Shown here piece after piece: positions 43,369-55,977 of a stretch of 64,000 bases of DNA. A program made the translations under genes and the position numbers. This stretch comes from Portulaca oleracea (lineage: Eukaryota; Streptophyta; Magnoliopsida; Caryophyllales; Portulacaceae). The notes below the pieces were generated by a model. The model did no database searches. It was not told the DNA's origin and saw only the letters and a program-made list of their open reading frames with translations. The first letter of the stretch is position 1; every line of letters begins with the position of its first letter. The stretch spans positions 40,892,749-40,956,748 of the forward strand of contig CM055877.1 of the NCBI GenBank assembly GCA_029582165.1. The letters run 5' to 3'.

Positions 43369-44515
43369 TGTTCGGTTGTAGATTTTGGGGGTAAAAGAGT
43401 AGAGTTGTCGTACCTCAGGGATGGTGAGTCAAAAGCATAATCAAGAAAGAGTGCTAATAACTACGAATATAAAAACTGAATTAAATACTGAGTTTAAAGA
43501 AAAGAAATTATACCTAGATTGCATTTTACTAATCTGGAATCTTGAACTTTAAATCTTGAATCACGAATCTTCTCCCGATCAAAAAAGAAAAAGCGTGATT
43601 TGGATTACTAAGACTGCTCGAATCCTCACCTGAAGGGAGAATTCGAGGAACTTTAATCCTCCGCTTCACTAAAAATTGGATTTTGTGGAAACTAGCACTA
43701 ATAAAAATTAAATCCTAAGACAATGAATAAAACTAGAGTGAACAAGAATCGAAAACTTAAATTGCATTGAATTTAAAAGAACGTAACTTACAATCAAAGG
43801 CTAGAGAAAAGAAAACTAAAAGCTAATTCTAAAGACTAAGTAAAACCTAAAATAAAACTAAAGATGTCTCCCTAATGAAAATATCATAGTGTTTATATAA
43901 AGAAAGAAATAAGAAGGGAAATAATAAAACCCCTCCCCAAACCCTAGCATAGCCGCGCCTTTTTTTTAATTTCCGGAACAATTGGCGGTTGCGGGCGCAA
44001 CACTGATAGTCGTGACGCTCCGCTGGAAGTCGTCCGTCGCTTTATCGTTCCTGGCCGTCGCGGGCGTTATATTACAGGTCGCGGGCGCGATGCTTCACCA
44101 CAGTCCGTGGTCTACACCACGGGCTAACCATGGTGAGTGCTGCCTCCATTTTCCTCGCGAGTACTGGTGTGCATAGGACCGGGAGTCACGCCTAGCTGAG
44201 CATTCCTTTATCTTTTCTTATTGGACAAACTGGTCGAGGGTGTCACGCCTTTGGTCGCGGGTGTCACCATTCGGTCGCGGATGTTACACCCCCATGGTAG
44301 GCGTTACCCCCTGGTCGCGGGTGTCACCAATGTTGTGGCGGGTGCTACACTTACTGCAGTTGGGTTGTTTTTTTCTTCTTTTGTTCCTCTTTTCCTCTAA
44401 CTATTGATTTCCTACAAAAACACAAAATCATCATAACTTATTCATAAATAGGGGATTAAAACAAGCAAAAACCCTTTATTAATGGTATCAATTCGACTCG
44501 AAATGAGACCGAACA
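43369..44515 (-). repeat. LTR-B, shared between copy A and copy B
   Basis: The 1147-bp LTR has the same ends as LTR-A. It acts as 5' LTR for copy A (primer site at 43351) and sits where the 3' LTR of copy B should be (purine tract at 44516). It has the fuller hairpin module (44098-44133) that LTR-A has partly lost, and a TTTATATA box at 43892-43899. Confidence 0.87.
44230..44350. repeat. LTR-B minisatellite, GGTCGCGGGTGTYAC units
   Basis: This is the counterpart of 33780-33905, with about six units upstream of the LTR TATA box. Confidence 0.75.
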
Positions 44516-46645
44516 ACACTCCCACACAAGGGTTTGTTCACCCTGAGCAAACTAAAACAAAAATAAGGAGAAACTAAGCTACCCTAACTCACTTTCGTAG
44601 GAATCATGATTGTATTTAGCATATGCAACAAGCCCTTTAAACCCTTTGTGGACAAGGAAGGTCTCGTGAGGGTTTACAGACGCTATACACAAAAAAGCAA
44701 AGGAAAAGAAAAGAAAAAGAAAGAAAAGAAAATGAAAGAAATGAAAAGAAGAGAAGAGAAGAGAAAGAAAACTTAAAAACTAAAGAAAAACAAGGGATGA
44801 CAAACACTTTGTAAAGATAAAAAACACAAAATCATCATAACTAATATATAATTAAGGAGATAAACAAGCAAAACACCTTATAAATGATATAAATTCGGCT
44901 CGAAACGAGACCGAGCAACACTCCCACACAAGGGTTTGCTCGCCCCGAGCAAACAAAAAAAAAAGAAAAAAGAAAAAGAAACTAACTACTTTAACTCACT
45001 TTCGTAGGATTCACGGTTGCATTTAGCGTATGCAACAAGCCCTATAAACCCCTTGGCAGCCCAAGTGGAGGAGGAAGGTCTCGCGAGGGTTTATAGACGC
45101 TATTCCCAAAAAAGCAAAAGAAAAGAAAAGAAAGAAAAGAAAAGAAAAGAAAGAAAACTCAAAAACTAAAGATAAAAGGGATGAGAAACACCTTCTTAAA
45201 GATAAGAGGCGAAATCAAGAAAATGATCAACATAAAGGAGGCTCACACATATGGTCGCGAAGCTAACTACTCAAAAAACGCAATCACTCAACTCAGAACA
45301 GTTAAAAAGCACTATCAAGGCAAAAAGTAAAACTGTTACTAGACTTCACAATTTTCACCTAACACATGCATAAGCTTGATGGGTTTCTCATACTTAAGTG
45401 CTGTGTTTCTGGCTAGTTTTTGTTTAAGACAAGGTTCAGTCGGTTAGAAATAACTACTCAAACACCGATGCTAGTTATTTAATGAATTATTGGTGGTTCT
45501 CCTCTCTATTTTGTGTCGCAGGTTACATAGATAAAGGTTCCACACTTATTGCCATTAATCTTTTTGGTGTTGGGTTTTTCGAGAATGGAACGACCCTGAA
45601 AGGGGTCTACTCTTTCTACATAGATCCTTTTCATATACAAACTAGGTGCTTAAGGGGTGTGAGTGCCGCACCATTCACACGGATCTATGTGGGTGAACCA
45701 ACAATTTTTAGAATTGCATAGATCAATATTTTTGCGTTAGTATTTTCGGGAATTGATTGCCCCATAAATAGGGTTTACTCTCCCAACACAGGATACTCCA
45801 TACGCATACAAAGTGTTTAAGGGGTAAGAGCGCCGTACCACTCATACCAACCCGTGTAGGTGTTCTAACTTTTTTTATTTTTCCAATCTTTTTAGTTTTT
45901 CTTTATTTAGAGCATGGATATTCAAGAAGCTAAAACTTTCCTCCTAAACCAAAATCATCACATTAACTCGCCTAAAAGTGGTTTTATAAGGATACCACAT
46001 GGTTGCAAATACAGGTGAGGTTATTATGTTTAGGAAATGCAACAATCAAGCCTAAGGCCTGTCCAACATTCACTAACTATTCCTAACTAAGCAAATGCAC
46101 TATTCTAGCAATCAACTACACAACCATACATACAAACTACCTCTAGCCGAAGTTTTTTAAAAATTTCGCCTAATTTCAATGTTAATTAAAAATGTTTCTC
46201 TTCCAAAAATTGGTCAGGCACTTGTACAACCCCACTCCCACACAAAAACTCTACAATGTCCCCATTGTGAATAAGGTGACACCACACATAAAAGAAAAAC
46301 TCACAAAAGAAAAGAAAAAAAAAAACCGGCATGCATGCCACCCCCACTCCAACACAAAAAAAGGTTAACAATATCCTCATTGGAATCGAAATAAAGGTAA
46401 GCAAGCACCCAAAAGAAATCAAGAACACACCAAAAAGAAATAAATGAAGAAAAGAAAAGAAATGAAAAGAAAAGAAAACCAACTCACTAACTGTAATAAG
46501 AAGACAAGGAGAGATATTACCTGGATGGTTTCTTGCCAAAAGACTCACTCCTTCTCACTTGACAAAGCAAAGTTAGAAGAAGTAATAAAGAAAAATCAAG
46601 AAAAATCAGATGTACAATATATACAAGAACCTCAATTACCTTCCT
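44516..46645 (-). other. 3' non-coding region of copy B
   Basis: It is collinear with 34070-37663 minus the hAT-like insert. It carries the duplicated purine-tract block (44866-45180), the hairpin direct repeat (about 45565-45870; GTGTGAGTG paired with a slightly changed partner), and two purine modules near 46230-46270 and 46340-46380. A 79-codon ORF at 45482 matches one in copy A but resembles no protein. Confidence 0.65.
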
Positions 46646-48142
46646 TCAAGTACTAGGTCGACTGTGAAATGTGACACATTCCACGTCAGTAGTATCAGGG
46701 AACTCTAAGAAGGGCTTCAACCTGTGCCCATTCACTTTCCACACGGAATTGTTAGATGGATCCTTAATGTCAATTACTCCTGAGGGGAATGCCTGGGTTA
46801 CAATGAACGGTCCAGTCCACCTAGATCTTAACTTTCCAGCAAACAAATGCAACCGGGAGTAAAAAAGGAGTACGTTTTGTCCCGGGAAGAAGGTCTTTCT
46901 ATAAATAATCCTATCGTGCAAGATTTTAGACCTCTCCTTACTCAATCGCCCATTTTCATAGGCTTCTCTCTTCAACTCTTCAAGCTCATAAAGTGTTAAT
47001 CTCCTCTCCTCACCTGCTATAGACAAATCAAGATTGAGGGCTTTCAAAGCCCACCAAGCTCTATGTTCAAGCTCTACAGGCAAGTGACATGGCTTCCCAA
47101 AAACAGCTCTATGGGGTAACATCCCAATGGGGGTTTTATAGGCCGTTCAGTAGGCCAACAAGGCATCAATCAGCTTAACAGACCAGTCTTTCCTATTCTT
47201 AGACACATTTTTCTCCAAGATTTGTTTAATATGCCTATTGGAAACTTCCGCTTGACCATTAGACTGTGGATGGTAAGCGGTGGTGAGCTTATGCACAATC
47301 GAGTACTTGTTCAGTAAGGCCTCAAAGGATCTGTTATTAAAGTGGGTTCCTTGATCACTAATAATAGCTCCAGAAATTCCAAATCTAGAAAAGATGTATT
47401 CCCTAAGGAATTTTGTCACTACCTAAGCATCATTCCTCTTAGTTGGGATGGGTTCTACCCACTTAGACACATAATCAACAGCAATGAGAATATATTCATT
47501 CCCAAAAGAGTTAGGGAATGGTCCCATAAAATCAATACCCCACACATCAACAAAGATTTCATGTTGTAAGGGAATTATATCTCTCCTAGTTATCTTTCTC
47601 AAACTTTGGCAGCTAGGGCACCGTTGGACATAGTCATGGGCATCTCTAAAGATTGTAGGCCAGTAAAACCCACTATTTAAGACCTTGTAAGCAGTTTTCT
47701 TTCCACTATAGTGTCCTCCACAAGGTTGGTCATGGCAAAAAGAGAGGACATCCATAATGGACTCATTAGGTACACATCTCCTAAGTATCTGGTCAGGGCA
47801 ATATCTAAACAAATAAGGGTCTTTCCACACAAAATTCTTCACAATGTGAAGAAATCTATCCCTGTCATGCCTATTCCAATCATTAGGCATCTCCGCAGTC
47901 ACTTTAAAATTCACAATATTAGCAAACCAATGTTCCACTCCCACACTAAAGAGTTGCTCATCAGGAAACTGAGCAACAATAGGGGTGGTTTTCACAATAT
48001 CAGGCACAATCCTAGATAGGTGGTCAGCTACAGGATTCTCAGCTCCCTTCCTGTCTCTAATCTCACAATCAAATTCTTGCAACAACAAAACCCACCTAAC
48101 TAGCCTAGGTTTGGAATCTTTCTTTTCCATCAAGTATCTCAA
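46646..48142 (-). pseudogene. RNase H end and integrase of copy B
   Basis: The minus strand reads [14 protein letters not shown], then the HHCC zinc region ([20 protein letters not shown]). WGIDFMGPF follows, then the shared TAG after KRNDA (about 47420), [22 protein letters not shown] and the C-terminal [14 protein letters not shown]. It is better preserved than in copy A and lacks the VFD duplication. Confidence 0.87.
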
Positions 48143-48169
48143 AGCAGAATGATCAGTGTAAACTATGAC

Positions 48170-49493
48170 TCAAGAATCAAGCAAGTAAGGTCTGAACTTC
48201 TCAAAAGCATACACAACAGCTAGAAATTCTTTCTCAGTTATAGTATATTTCATTTGAGCATCGTTCAAGGTGTGGCTAGCATAATGAATAACAACAAGTT
48301 TCTTATCAATTCTCTGTCCTTGCACAACACCAACAACATAATCAGAAGCATCACATATGATCTCAAAAGGTTCTCCCCAGATGGGAGGTTTGAGAATAAG
48401 AGGAGAAACCAGGGCATCTTTATGTTGATTAAAGGCACTTATACAGTCATCAGAAAAATGGAAAGGTACCTCCTTAGCTAACAGTGAAGACAATGGGTTA
48501 TCAATCTTACTAAAGTCTTTTATAAATCGTCGGTAAAAACCAATGTGCCCTAGGAATGAACGAACTTCTTTTACAGAAGTTGGAGTAGACAAATTCTTAT
48601 CTAAGTCAATCTTTGCCTTATCTACCTCTATCACATCCTTAGAAATCACATGCCCTAGGACAATCTCCTTTTTCACCATAAAGTGACATTTTCCCAGTTA
48701 AGGGTCAGACTCTTTTCCTGACATTGACTCAGCACGCGATTCAGGTTAGCTAAGCAAGCATCAAAAGAAGTACCGAACACAGAAAATCATCCGTAGAAAT
48801 TTCCACACCTTCCTCCACTAAGTCAGAAAATATCGAAATCATGCACCTCTGGAAGGTTGCAGAGGCATTACGCAAGCCAAAAGGCATCCTTTGAAAAGCA
48901 AAGGTGCCAAAAGGGCAAGTGAATATGGTCTTTTCCTGGTCACAAGGGGCAATAGAAACTTGGGTATAACATGAATAACCATCTAGAAAACAGTAATACT
49001 CATGCCGAACAAGTTTTTCAAGCATCTGATCCATAAAATGGAGTAGAAAATGGTCTATATAGACTCTCCAGCCAGAAGGGACACGGGTAGGAACTAACTC
49101 TCCCTGTTCATTCTCAACAACAGTCAAATCAACCTTCTTAGGGACTACATGGATTGGACTCGCCCACTTGCTATCAGAGACGGGGTAAATAATATCATGT
49201 TCTAACCACTTAAGGATCTCTTTCTTAACTACCTCGTTCATCTGTGGGTTCAGGCTCCTAAGGGGGTCTCTATGAGCAGCAATTTCATCTTCTAGGAAGA
49301 TTTGGTGCTGAATAATGGAAGGGCTAGTCCCCTTAATATCACCTAAAGTCCACCCCAAGGCTCCCTTGTTCTTTCTAAGAACCTCAATCACTTGGTTTTC
49401 CTGGTCCATACCTAAGTCAGAAGCAATTATTACTGGGTTGGTCTCACTAGGGCCAAGGTAAGAATATTTTAGCTCAGAAGGGAGGGGTTTCAT
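48170..49493 (-). pseudogene. RT and RNase H of copy B
   Basis: The minus strand reads YLGPSETNPVII, ALGWTLGDIKG, IYPVSDSKWASPIHVVPKK and FGLRNASATFQRCM. The catalytic core is altered to STDDF, so the usual aromatic/Met-Asp-Asp is damaged. A deletion near 49055 removes the YRKLN region. RNase H ([15 protein letters not shown]) follows after a break near 48690. Confidence 0.85.
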
Positions 49494-50188
49494 CTCAATA
49501 GTAGTAGATGAAGGTGGTTTACGCTCAAGTATTTTAGGTGTGGTTTAAGATGCAAATCAAACACATCAGAATCACACAAAGAATTCAGATCATCAGGATT
49601 AATTCCTAGTGCAGTCAACTCATCAGCAAAGGACACATAAACATAGTTAGGTTGCTCACTCTCATCAACAAAATCACGCACCCAATTAAGGATACTCTGT
49701 TCATGCTCATCAAAACTTAAGGGTGACTTTTGCAGATTAAAAATATTCAATTCCATAGTCAAATTCTTAAAGGTCAATTTCATTCTACCATCTTTATAGT
49801 TAATCCATGCATTAGAAGTAGCAAGGAAAGGGCAACCTAGAATAACGGGGATCTCATCTCTAGTACTCTGAACTCTAGCAGTTTCTAGTACTACAAAATC
49901 AACAGGAAACACAAATTCCCCAACCTTAATCAGAACATCCTCCACTACCCCCTTAGGCACTCTAGTAGACCTGTCAGCCAATTGGAATACCATCCTAGTA
50001 GGCTTTAGTTCACCTAATCCAAGCATTTCATACACATGCAAAGGCAGCAAATTCACACTAGCTCCTAGGTCGAGCAATGCCCTTTCTATCAAACTATCAC
50101 CTATGGTAATAGAGATAGTGGGGCATCCAGGGTCGTTGTACTTAATAGGCATCTGGTTCAACAGAATGGAAATAACGTTTGAGGCTAA
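49494..50188 (-). pseudogene. Protease region of copy B, cut at the breakpoint
   Basis: LLDLGASVNLLPLHVYE and GCPFLATSNAWI are intact in frame. Homology with copy A ends at about 50188; codons upstream of that come from the neighbouring Tat-like sequence. Confidence 0.82.
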
Positions 50189-51540
50189 ATTTATTTTCTC
50201 TAGCCTTGTGACTATTACGCGAGCTAGAACAACACACACTGACTTTGTTTAATTATTATTCAATTTTCTTTGGACCATAAGAAAGAGAATATTGAAAATG
50301 GTCGAATAAAATCATCAAAGACGAGTTAAAATGAATTGAAAAAGAAGGGTAACTAACCTTAGAATGGATGTGCCTCACAACCGGGCCGACCATAAAATTT
50401 AAGGTTAACTAATCAAGTTTATAACCTCATTTCTTCTTAAACTCAACGATTATTACGTGGACTAGAACAATATCTCAAAATTAGGTATGACTCTAATTAA
50501 GACTCAACAAATACAAACACGTATTTACACCTAACGAAGACTCAACACATATACATATTTACACATAGTACAACAAGTTTTATTTATTTACTCAGGGAAA
50601 GTAGATAATGTAAAGGACTAGATAAAGCAACAATAAGCGAGTTATAACTAATTTATGAACTTAATTGCCAAATCCATTATGGTTGGGCCTAACCACGGGC
50701 CGACCATAAGTATGACGGATTCAATAATTAATTCGATAAATTAATTTACTCAAGCCTAATGACTACTATGCAGTCTAAGACATTACCCACTAACTTTGTT
50801 TTGATTTTAGTCAGATTTTTGGACCTCTTGTTAAGAGAATGTCGTGAGAGGGCATGTAGAAGTAGAACCATCAAAGGCCAGTTGAGTTTACTTCGTGAAC
50901 CAAGATGATTAACCTTTATAGATAAATGGGACCAACCATTGGGTCAACCATAATATTTTAGGTTAATTAGCCTAGTTTGTAAACATGACTCTTCTCATCC
51001 CAATGATTACTATATGGACTAAAACAACATCTCTAAACTTGGGTCGACTCTTTACAACAAAAGAAAACACATAGCACATAACATACATATGAGCAAGGGT
51101 ACCCTAAACCAAGGCTCTATGTACAAAAGGGTTTATTGGTTGGATAAGGCTTATCGGCTCATGTACTTGCCCCCGTGCATTCTTATTGTAAAGGCAACTT
51201 GAAGGTGTGGGGTATTGCTCTTGGAGGCTCGTGTGAAGATCTCGTAGAGTGGTGCATGAGTGGATGTGGTGACTAAGGCTCTCTCGATGTAAGGGCACCA
51301 ACAGAGTATAGCCGGTCTAGCATCCCATGGGTTATTTTTTTGTAGTTATAAAGAAAACCTAAACCGCCGCTCTAAGTGCAACCTAGCCTACATTCGTGGC
51401 CAAGAGGTAGGTCGGTGTATGCAATGCATTTATGCCTAAAAAGAATGACTTAATAATATAAAGTAAGAATTTATCTTCCTTCCAAAATTTTAAAACACAG
51501 TAAACCTTTTTCAAGTTTTACCTACTTTAAGAAAAACTAC
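50189..51540 (-). repeat. Non-coding leader of the left Tat-like fragment
   Basis: Diverged units of roughly 250-300 bases contain CGGGCCGACCATAA, CGACGAGTTAAAATGAATT-like and TAGAACAAC-type words near 50390, 50700 and 50930. The same words occur inverted at 60590-61000. A segment at 51100-51330 matches 60300-60530 inverted. No coding sequence is seen. Confidence 0.65.
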
Positions 51541-51555
51541 CTAGTGGAGTCGCCA
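51541..51555 (-). other. Primer-binding site of the left Tat-like element
   Basis: The minus strand reads TGGCGACTCCACTAG, eight bases past the LTR end. This is the tRNA-Arg-type site reported for Ogre/Tat elements. A second similar sequence (TGGCGACTCCC) lies inside the LTR near 51955-51965. Confidence 0.65.
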
Positions 51556-51563
51556 AAAAATCA

Positions 51564-53585
51564 TGTGGACATTTTTCCACGCCGTTCGCGCTTCCGGAAC
51601 GTCCACGCGGATTAGGGGTGTGATTTGATGATGTGTGCTGGGGTTTGAACCTTTAAAAAAAAAACTCTTTAAGGGATTAATCATACAGTTCAGGAATAAT
51701 AATTTGTAAAATCATTTTCCCTTTACTTTGTGCATTTCATGAGTCATTGAATTAAACTTTCAAGAGTGAACGTCCACTTATTCCAAACTCTTCTAAATTT
51801 AACCCAACTTGCTCAATAAAATGTTAGACTCGGTAGAAAGCAATTTATGCAAATATTATTTAGAAATATACAAAGAAAACCTTAAAGTTGCATCGGTGCA
51901 TTGTAAAACTATTTACCATAGTTTATGCAATCTCTGATATATTTTGGTTCGAAATGGGAGTCGCCACCCGAATTTTTGATGGAAAAGCCAAGACCAAAAC
52001 AAAAAGAAAACAAGAAAGACTCCGCTTGCGAAACCCAAAAATGGATTCGGGGGTAAGGCTACGAACTCGAAAGGTAGGAACTTAAGGAGTTCGCCTCTCA
52101 CAAAAGGAAAGACTCTACTAAAGGTTTTAAGTGTGCTTTTGATAAGGTTTGGAAGATAGATAAATAAGAACTATATAAGATTACTTCATTGAACATGAAA
52201 AAGTAAGAATGAAAGAAAGTACAACATATACAACACTTTATTTACATGAAAGGGAAACACATAAAAGCTTATATTATGCCTTTTGAAGGGAAGCTTTGCG
52301 TAGCCTTTGAAGTAGCTCCTTTGAATGCCTTGGATCAGCCTCTTGAAGATGCCAAAATAGTGCCAAAAGTAGATGGAAAATATGGATGAAAAGAGATGAG
52401 AAATGGGTAGAAAAAGGCTATTTTTGTGGTGTTTTGGGTAGTAGAAAGGTAGGCTTTTTTGTAGAGTTTTTAGAGATTTATGGAGGGACAATGGAAGGTA
52501 AGATGAGAATGGAGATAAAGGGGCTTAAGAGAGTAGTGAACTGGAGATAATGGTGGTAGGAATGTGATGGATAAGGATAGGAAAAAGGTAGGAAAAAGGA
52601 GCTCTTTTTGTGGGGTTTTAGGATAGTTTTGTGATGTTTTTGGGAGGTTTTATAGGAGATTTATGTAAGAATGATGGCGGATAGTATGAGAGTATGGATT
52701 AGAGGTTTAAGAGGATGAATATATGGAGATTAAGATGGTAAGGAAATGGTGGAAAGATGATAGAAAAGGATGGTAGAATGATAACTAGAATGGAGAGATT
52801 AGAATGAGAAAATAGAAGTGTAAGGGGGAGAATGAGTGAATTGGTGGAGTGAATTGGTGAGTGGATGATTGAGTGGGTTTGGCTTCAACAAGAGGAGGTA
52901 TTTATAGGCTTTAGGAGGAGCTTAAGATACATGAATATACATACACATACATGCATTTGTAGTCAATAGTATTCAAATTTGTTCGGACTTCAAGATGGAG
53001 AAGTGTCATGTACTTGATGGCCGGTAGTGTGAACAATTGACTTTGGATGTGAACAGCCTTAAGGCCGATTGGCCTAGAGAGAGGGGAAGGATGTATCTGA
53101 CTTCATTCATGTATTCTTGGACGGTGGAGGTGTGAACAATGCATATGTCAATTCCCCTACTCACACTTGGATGGTAGGTAGTGTGCATGCACTTAATTTT
53201 TTCACATTTGAGTTTAAAACTTGGATGAATGAGGATTCGATCTTGAGACCTCTGATAGCTCTTTTGCATGTCACCTTTACATAGTTCATGCATAGCATGC
53301 AATGCTTGATTTAGCGTTTTAATTACGTAAAGGTTGTGCATGCAATTTCCCACGTAATTTTGAGCATGTAAAGTGCATGCGATCAAGTGTCTTTCGACTT
53401 CGGCGCTGGCTTTGGCTTTCTTATTTCCTAATTTTCTAACTAAAATACATAAAAAGAAAATAATAAAAATTACCTTTAAAAGTATATAAAATCTATGCTA
53501 AAATCTAGTGTCTAGCTTATTGATCAATTTTTTCTTTATTTATGTTTTATGTTATATATTTATGTGCAAATTCCCGGTGTCTACA
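51564..53585 (-). repeat. Left Tat-like LTR
   Basis: The 2022-bp LTR runs from TGTAGACACCGGG to TGTCCACA on the minus strand. A TATAAATACC promoter box (minus strand, 52899-52906) is conserved in the right copy. Confidence 0.7.
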
Positions 53586-55100
53586 AATACACCTAGCCCG
53601 AAACCCATTTTAATACTCATATATAGCATAAAAGTTCCATACCGAACAATTCTAATCCAAACCAACTTTCCATAAATCTCATATAAGTACATAAAATAGG
53701 AATGTACCTTTTATTTAAATCAAAAATAGCTCAATTGATCATTTTCCAACCTTTCCCCATTCAAGAAGCTGAATCCCCCATAAATAAGTTCATAAATATT
53801 CAAAATAACTAATTATCACATAGAAATCACATAACTGTCTTAAAGTATACGTAAGTATCAAAATCCAAACCATTTCTTAGAATAATACTTCAAAGAGTCA
53901 TTCAAAACTCAGGTACACAAGTAAATACACGTAATTGAGCCCATAAAGCCCGTATAAATTCAAATAATTACGAAACACATGCACATGAGTACTTAAATTC
54001 ATATATAACGACGATTTAGCTCCTTTCACGTATAACCCATAGCACACTTATTTATGCACATTATACTTATAATCGGCCAAATTGATAACAATACTAAACT
54101 TAATTCAAACCTTCGTGAATATTAAACACATATTCACGTATATACAACTCCTTTAAATCATAAAACAACTCATTCTCTATATGTATAACACAAGTAAGGC
54201 AATATTCGTCATGATCAATCGATAGCCCATGAATTTCAACGTTCGACCCAATATTCCAATTTGTAAATCAACCCGAACTCCCTCCTCACATACACCTTCC
54301 CAAAGAAACCTCAACGCTCAATGTTCCACCCAAATACCAACCAACTTCCAACTTAGTTATATAATTCAGTCCAACCATTCTAACACAATTAACAAATCTA
54401 GTCATAAATTTAGTATTCAAAGACTTCTAATCAAACCTGAAACCTAACAGCTATTAAGAGGGGACATAAATTACCCACTTTGATTCCCAATTTGCAGCTT
54501 AGGGTTTCTATTTGGACTAGAGCTGGCTGAGAGGGCATTGGAAGCACCCCAAATGCGTTGGACTTAACCCGAAAAACCGCCCTGAGACTTAACCCGAACC
54601 ACCCTTGCTTTCCCTCTGGCCCGTGTGTCCAGCCACCATGCCTTCTGCAGCCACCGTTAGTGGTTCGTCCATCGCCCAGTCCTCCGACAACCGACAGACA
54701 CCGCAATCGTTTGCCACCGAACCACCATGGCACACCCTCTCCTCTATCTGCATTTGTTGCTCGAAGGGAGGAAGAAGAGGTCGCCCGATTCTCACTCCTT
54801 CTGTGAGTCGACGGTCGGTGACCAGGCGGCGTTGCCGCTGCCACCGCCTCTCTCTCTCTCTCTCTCTCTCTCCTTCCCTCTCTATGTGCGTGCGCCGGGG
54901 TAGAGCGGCCAAAACCTCAGGCCTCTCCCCTTTTTTTGTGTCGTTTCATCCTAAAATAACAAGGCTTGATCCCTTGTTCCTTTAGCCGAAAAGACACCAA
55001 AAATAAGAGGGAAGTTAATCCCCTTTCCTTATCCATTTTATCCCACTTCAAAAACTTGCTAATTTTCCAATCCCCTTTTTTCTTCTCTTGAGGATCCTGT
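53586..55100. other. Unassigned sequence between the two Tat-like LTRs
   Basis: The AT-rich part (53586-54430) shows no gene. The GC-rich part (54490-54960) has a (CT)n tract at 54849-54871 and ORFs on both strands that look like low-complexity frames. Its minus strand, with GA-rich leader and TAAACCC-like words, could be the promoter/leader half of another LTR, but no TG..CA ends were found. Confidence 0.4.
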
Positions 55101-55194
55101 CCTCAATCAAATGAAGAAGACCATGGCAAATGTCTCAATCTGGCGATTGATGTGCACTTCGAAACCTCACTGAGAGTTTGTACTAGGGGCTCTC

Positions 55195-55977
55195 TAGAGT
55201 GCAATCATTCCAACCTCTACAACTCTTAAAGCTTTAGTCTCTCGTGTCACGGCTAGCCAGGGAACAATTACTTTTGGTGATGAAGATTTACCCTCGTCCA
55301 GGGTGAACCATAACAAAGCATTGTACTTATCTGATATTTGTTCCAACAAAGTAATACCTTTGATTTTGGTAGATAATGGTTCAATCGTAAATGTTTGTCC
55401 TTGGCGTGCTACCGCCAAACTAGGAGTGCAAAGGAATCAATTGGTTCAGGATGCTGTGTTGCTTCGAAAATATGAAAGATGTCCTCAATGGTCACTCGAC
55501 ACGGTGACTTTGCCTATCACTTTTGATCATATTTCTAAGAATGTGGAGTCCATGGTTTTGGATACCCCAAATGCTTTTAATCTGTTATTGGGGCGTTCTT
55601 GGTTACACAGCTGTAATGCGGTGGCATCAACTTTGTATCAGAAGTCAAAAAGTGCTTCATCCTCTATGGCAACAATCATTTCAAAGTTATGGAGGTCCAC
55701 ATTGGTCGATGTCTGTTCCACTTCTAATACAGGTTGATTGGGTCCAAAACCCTAAACTTTGTATCAGAAGGTGAAAATGGTCATCCATGACCAAGTGATC
55801 ACCCTTTCTGGAGGGGCTATCTCTGGAGCCTTTGAACCCAATCAACCTGTATTAGAAGTGGAACAGACATCGACCAATGTGGACCTCCATAACTTTGAAA
55901 TGATTGTTGCCATAGAGGATGAAGCACTTTTTGACTTCGATCATTACTCTAATCTGAAGGTCCATGCTAAGGTGTAG
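55195..55977 (+). pseudogene. Tat-type protease fragment with an internal inverted duplication
   Basis: The plus strand reads ALVSRVTASQGTITFGDEDL, NHNKALYLSDICSN and LILVDNGSIVNVCPW (DNG at the active site, as in Tat/Ogre proteases), then AFNLLLGRSWLHSCNAVASTLYQK. There a 126-bp insertion interrupts the gene. After it the frame resumes with LYQKVKMVIHDQVITL and ends at the start of the right LTR. No RT follows. Confidence 0.75.
55641..55938. repeat. 108-bp inverted duplication with 82-bp loop
   Basis: The left arm 55641-55748 is the reverse complement of 55831-55938 with one mismatch. The 16-bp direct repeat AACTTTGTATCAGAAG (55629-55644 and 55755-55770) brackets the inserted inverted arm. 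The right arm is the ancestral protease-gene sequence. Confidence 0.92.

Larger units (their letters stand above)
32795..44515 (-). mobile_element. Athila-like element, second family, copy A
   Basis: LTR-A (32795-34069) and LTR-B (43369-44515) share TGTTCGGTTG starts and ACCGAACA ends. The minus-strand body has primer site, gag, protease, RT, RNase H and integrase in gypsy order, then a long non-coding 3' part carrying a hAT-like insert. No matching target duplication flanks 32795 and 44515, because LTR-B runs straight into a second internal region. Frames are broken throughout. Confidence 0.88.
44516..50188 (-). mobile_element. Athila-like element, second family, copy B (5'-truncated internal region)
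   Basis: The internal region matches copy A closely from the purine tract through integrase, RT and protease, and stops abruptly in the protease region at about 50188 (after GTTTGAGGCTAAA). Gag, primer site and a third LTR are missing. It lacks the hAT-like insertion. Together with copy A it forms LTR-internal-LTR-internal. Confidence 0.85.
50189..53585 (-). mobile_element. Tat/Ogre-like element fragment, 5' LTR plus leader, minus strand
   Basis: The LTR (51564-53585) is followed on the minus strand by a primer site and about 1.35 kb of leader that ends at the junction with copy B. The whole segment is the reverse complement relative of 55973-60900. No Gag or pol is left. Confidence 0.75.

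Noticed and set aside
54431..54985. Overlapping 137- and 126-codon ORFs on opposite strands
   Set aside because: The GC-rich and GA-rich composition with a microsatellite in the middle gives open frames on both strands without domain support.
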